NCBI GenBank assembly: GCA_020849935.1
Contig: JADZFJ010000456.1
Span: 1 to 7,336, forward strand
Direction: 5' to 3'
From: Crocinitomix sp.
Lineage (GTDB): Bacteria; Bacteroidota; Bacteroidia; Flavobacteriales_D; Crocinitomicaceae
DNA length: 7,336 bases
The position numbers were made by a program, and so were the translations under genes. Position 1 is the stretch's first letter, and each line of letters opens with the position of its first letter. The notes below the pieces were generated by a model. It was not told the origin of the DNA, searched no databases, and saw nothing but the letters and a program-made list of their open reading frames with translations. Positions 4,603 through 7,336 of this stretch are shown here, one piece after another.

Positions 4603-7336
4603 CTATCCTACTTTTTTAAATCCACCACTTGCTGGGGCGCCTTCTTTTTTCTCTTCGCCAGATTTAACTGGATCTGAAATTGGTTTTGCAGGTTGGTAAA
4701 GAATCGTGTAACTTTTTGTCGCTATTAACTCGCCATTTTTACCCGTTAAACGAATCGAATTTGCGCCTTCGGTTAAGGTGAGCGTAGCCACCACATTTCC
4801 AGTTGCCGGATCAAATGTAAAATTAGTGATCACAGTCCCGTTCACATTTAACGTAATTCCTTCTTTGTTTGGCACATTTAAAACATTCACTTTAAAAAGA
4901 AAGGTTGGTTTTGTTACCGTATCATTTGTGCCAATTGGATTGACATTTTTAATGACTGGTTTTTTAATTGCACCAACCTGTCCACCATTGTCTGTTCCTC
5001 CAGAATTTTGCCCTGGATCAACTTTTTGTAATGGTTTTTTGTACGTGATGATATAACTTACCATTGCTTTTTTGTCAGCATTTCGAGCTTCTAATTTTAT
5101 GCTGTTGGCTCCTTCAACTAATTGAAGCGCACATGAAATTTCTTTCGTTGCAGCATTGTAAGTGAAATTTGAAATGGACATATTATTCATTGATAAGCTC
5201 AAATCAGCTTTACCGGCAATATTTGTCACACGTGCTTTTAAAAAGAAACTAGCTTCAGTTACAGTAGCTGCTTCTGAATTTGGGCTAATTCGTGTGATTT
5301 CTGGAGTCAAGGTAACCCCCACTTTATCACCATTGTCCACACCACCTGAATTTTGAGCAGGCGCTTTTTCGTAAGTGACGTAATACGTGTACTGAGCAGT
5401 TTGACCATTGTTAGCAGACACCTTAATCACGTTTACACCAACATTCAAAGTAATGTTTGCTGATAACAATTTTGTTGCAGGCACATACGTGTGTGATGTC
5501 ATAGGAATGCCATTCACCGTAATTTGAACATTGTCTTTAGAAATAATGTTCGACACAGAAGCTTTGAAACTTAAGGTTTCTGAATTAACTGTCACTTTTG
5601 CAGAAACAGGCATGATAGGTGTGATAACTGGTGCATCTTGTGCTTTTGTTCCACTACCATCTGAACCGCCATCTGTCCCATCACCTTTTAGGCCATCTGG
5701 TGCAGGTGTGTAAGTGACAATATAAGTTACTGTTTCGGTGCTACATTCGTTTTTCAACGTGAATTTAACAACGTTAGTTCCTACTTTTAGGGTGATATTT
5801 GGTAAAGTAACCTTGCCCGCATTATAAGTAGCCACCGCACCAATTCCATTTACAAGCGCAGTTACGTTTGATCCATCTTTTAAATTTTTAGTGTTAAATA
5901 CAATGGTGTATGGCGTTGATACCGCACTTGCTTTAAGTGCATTTGGAGTAACCAAGGTATAGGTAACTGGTACGCAAGGATCAGGTGCTGCAGCTCGGTT
6001 GTAAAGAACTTTATAGTTCACTGTTGCCGTTCCACAAGCATTTGTTAAGGTGACAACAATTGAATTGGTTGGAACAGACAAATAAGGAGCTTCGATCGTT
6101 ACAACGCCGCCTGCATAAGTAAATGGTTTAACAATTCCATTAATCTTTACAGTGATTTGTTCTTTCGTCACATTTTCAACGCTCAAGGTAATGCGGTACA
6201 TATCCCCGTCAACAGTTACATCGGTTTCTGTTGGAACGATTAATCTGTATTTTGGAGCGGCACATGGTGCATTGTGAACCACCGTCACACCAGCCGAAAC
6301 ACGTTCGCATCCGTTTACAATAATTTCAATTGCGTTGTCTCCTTTTGATAAAACAAGCGGCGCTTGTAAAACTTTAGACACTGGATTGAATTCGAATGGA
6401 ACAGATGCCCCATTAAATTTCAAAATAATATCCCCGGCATCAGTCACGTTAAAGATAGAAGCATAGAACATCAAGTCTTTTTCTACGATTTCCATTCCAT
6501 TGGTTAATCCATTAATGATAATGTCTGGACGAACACAATCTTCGTGAACAATTGTATAGGTTACAGTTTCTGAGCTACATGTATTTCCAAAAGTAATCAC
6601 AACCGTGTTTGTTCCAGAAATTAAAGGAACAGTTAAGATGGAGATTACAGAACCAGTGAATGAATGTGCAATTGGTGCACCATTCAAAGTTACTCCAATA
6701 GTTCCTGGGATTACATTCGCTACAGACAGACTGATTGAGGTTGTTGCCGCATCTACCTCAGTCGCTAAGGCAGTTGGAGACACAAGCGAGTAGGTAACCG
6801 GCGCACATGGCACAGTATAAGTAACGGTGATTGATTCGGATGCACTTGCACAACCGTTCGCCACTACTTGAATCGTGTTACCACCAACATTCAAGGTTAA
6901 ATTTGCTGTGATTGTTCCTGACAACGCATCAAAACTAAATGGTTTTGAAACGCCGTTTAATTTTAATTGAATTTGGTCTGCACGAGAGATATCGGTAACT
7001 GTCGCAACAAATGAATACATCGCAGCACCTACTGAAATAGGATTTGTGGATAAATTAATGGTTGGCGTATTACAATCATTTCGTGTGATGCCGTAAGTGA
7101 TTGTTTCTTTGCTACATCCGTTAGTTAAGGTAACAATGATGGTATTTAATCCCTCAGCTAATGCAATTGAATTGATAGTCAATAAATTATCTGCATAAGT
7201 GAAAGGAAGAGACGAACCACCCTTTGTAACGGTAATTTCGGTTGCATTAGTAACCACTAAGTTAATTGAATACGTAGCATCTGCCACCGAAATTGTTGAA
7301 GTGGATGGACTTCCAAGTGTGTACGTGATTGGTTTA
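4603..7336 (-). CDS. Giant surface or secreted protein of tandem Ig-like repeats, C-terminal part (5' end beyond right edge)
   Basis: 910 visible residues, almost wholly nine tandem beta-sandwich repeats of about 90 residues. Each has a core like VxxVNGxxxxFTYxxxxxxLTLxxGxNxIxVxxxNG, which resembles the Ig-like fold of glucodextranase domain B and similar bacterial Ig-like modules. The product is presumably exported and acts in adhesion, matrix or cell-surface architecture; no catalytic motif is visible. Repeats 1-6 carry conserved Cys; repeats 7-9 essentially lack them and are joined by Gly/Asp/Ser-rich linkers (SGGVDNG, SGGTDNG). The tail (last about 29 residues) is Lys/Glu/Gly-rich and ends GGFKKVG, with no recognisable type IX secretion sorting domain. 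The GTG at 7287 is not the start: the frame stays open to the edge and encodes ITYTLGSPSTST, the normal beginning of a repeat. The stop is TAG at 4605-4603. Signal peptide and N-terminal domains are not in view. Confidence 0.93.
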   Translation of the reverse strand, partial: KPITYTLGSPSTSTISVADATYSINLVVTNATEITVTKGGSSLPFTYADNLLTINSIALAEGLNTIIVTLTNGCSKETITYGITRNDCNTPTINLSTNPISVGAAMYSFVATVTDISRADQIQLKLNGVSKPFSFDALSGTITANLTLNVGGNTIQVVANGCASASESITVTYTVPCAPVTYSLVSPTALATEVDAATTSISLSVANVIPGTIGVTLNGAPIAHSFTGSVISILTVPLISGTNTVVITFGNTCSSETVTYTIVHEDCVRPDIIINGLTNGMEIVEKDLMFYASIFNVTDAGDIILKFNGASVPFEFNPVSKVLQAPLVLSKGDNAIEIIVNGCERVSAGVTVVHNAPCAAPKYRLIVPTETDVTVDGDMYRITLSVENVTKEQITVKINGIVKPFTYAGGVVTIEAPYLSVPTNSIVVTLTNACGTATVNYKVLYNRAAAPDPCVPVTYTLVTPNALKASAVSTPYTIVFNTKNLKDGSNVTALVNGIGAVATYNAGKVTLPNITLKVGTNVVKFTLKNECSTETVTYIVTYTPAPDGLKGDGTDGGSDGSGTKAQDAPVITPIMPVSAKVTVNSETLSFKASVSNIISKDNVQITVNGIPMTSHTYVPATKLLSANITLNVGVNVIKVSANNGQTAQYTYYVTYEKAPAQNSGGVDNGDKVGVTLTPEITRISPNSEAATVTEASFFLKARVTNIAGKADLSLSMNNMSISNFTYNAATKEISCALQLVEGANSIKLEARNADKKAMVSYIITYKKPLQKVDPGQNSGGTDNGGQVGAIKKPVIKNVNPIGTNDTVTKPTFLFKVNVLNVPNKEGITLNVNGTVITNFTFDPATGNVVATLTLTEGANSIRLTGKNGELIATKSYTILYQPAKPISDPVKSGEEKKEGAPASGGFKKVG
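4693..7336 (-). repeat. Nine tandem Ig-like repeat units within the surface protein
   Basis: Unit boundaries in gene order: 7336-7072, 7071-6805, 6804-6535, 6534-6262, 6261-5974, 5973-5707 (linker 5706-5635), 5634-5368 (linker 5367-5308), 5307-5038 (linker 5037-4963), 4962-4693. Units 1, 3, 5 and 6 begin with a (V/I)TYxL or KYRL strand. Units 2 and 4 begin PTINL or PDIII, so the first four alternate in type. Units 1-5 each end with a Cys 14-20 residues after an internal NGC, NTC or NAC; unit 6 keeps only the internal NEC. Units 7-9 begin PVIT, PEIT or PVIK and are closest to one another, suggesting a separate, later expansion. Confidence 0.9.

Noticed and set aside
4778..6793. Plus-strand frames opposite the Ig-like gene (60-92 codons)
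   Set aside because: Shadows created by the repetitive codon pattern of the real minus-strand gene.

Overview
The window reads as chromosomal DNA of a Bacteroidota bacterium, most likely a Flavobacteriales-type marine or freshwater lineage. The base composition is AT-rich and no start has a clear Shine-Dalgarno site. The best promoter candidate fits the Bacteroidota TTG / TAnnTTTG pattern. A LytTR regulator is paired with a propeller/Y_Y_Y sensor kinase, and there is a large surface-type Ig-like repeat protein. The exact genus is not determinable from the sequence.

Left third (1-2973, minus strand): a two-gene operon with the response regulator first (2197-2973) and its sensor kinase second (start 2193, running off the left edge). 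The visible kinase part has a signal peptide, 14 propeller blades (two seven-bladed propellers), a Y_Y_Y domain and the start of the membrane segment. The kinase core lies outside the window. The kinase has a non-ATG start, in the same frame as the regulator and separated from it by one stop codon and one codon.

Middle (2974-4602): a roughly 340 bp AT-rich upstream region, then a 1,268 bp unit bounded by a 37-38 bp near-perfect inverted repeat (3317-3354 and 4548-4584). Just inside each inverted repeat lies a strong terminator-like hairpin (3391-3421 and 4496-4524). Between the hairpins two reading frames diverge from a short control region. On minus is a small one-segment membrane peptide (3493-3693), and on plus an unrecognised protein of about 196 residues with a C-terminal winged-helix-like domain (3901-4491). 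Arginine codon use in the plus gene differs sharply from the left-hand kinase gene. This symmetrical cassette is the most unusual thing in the window and looks like a mobile or acquired unit, although no recognisable transposase or recombinase is present.

Right (4603-7336, minus strand): the 3' part of a very large secreted or surface protein made of nine tandem Ig-like beta-sandwich repeats of about 90 residues. The first six are cysteine-bearing and the last three essentially cysteine-free with Gly/Asp-rich linkers. Its true start lies beyond the right edge. It ends 18 bp from the cassette's right inverted repeat, and the cassette's right hairpin may also serve as its terminator.
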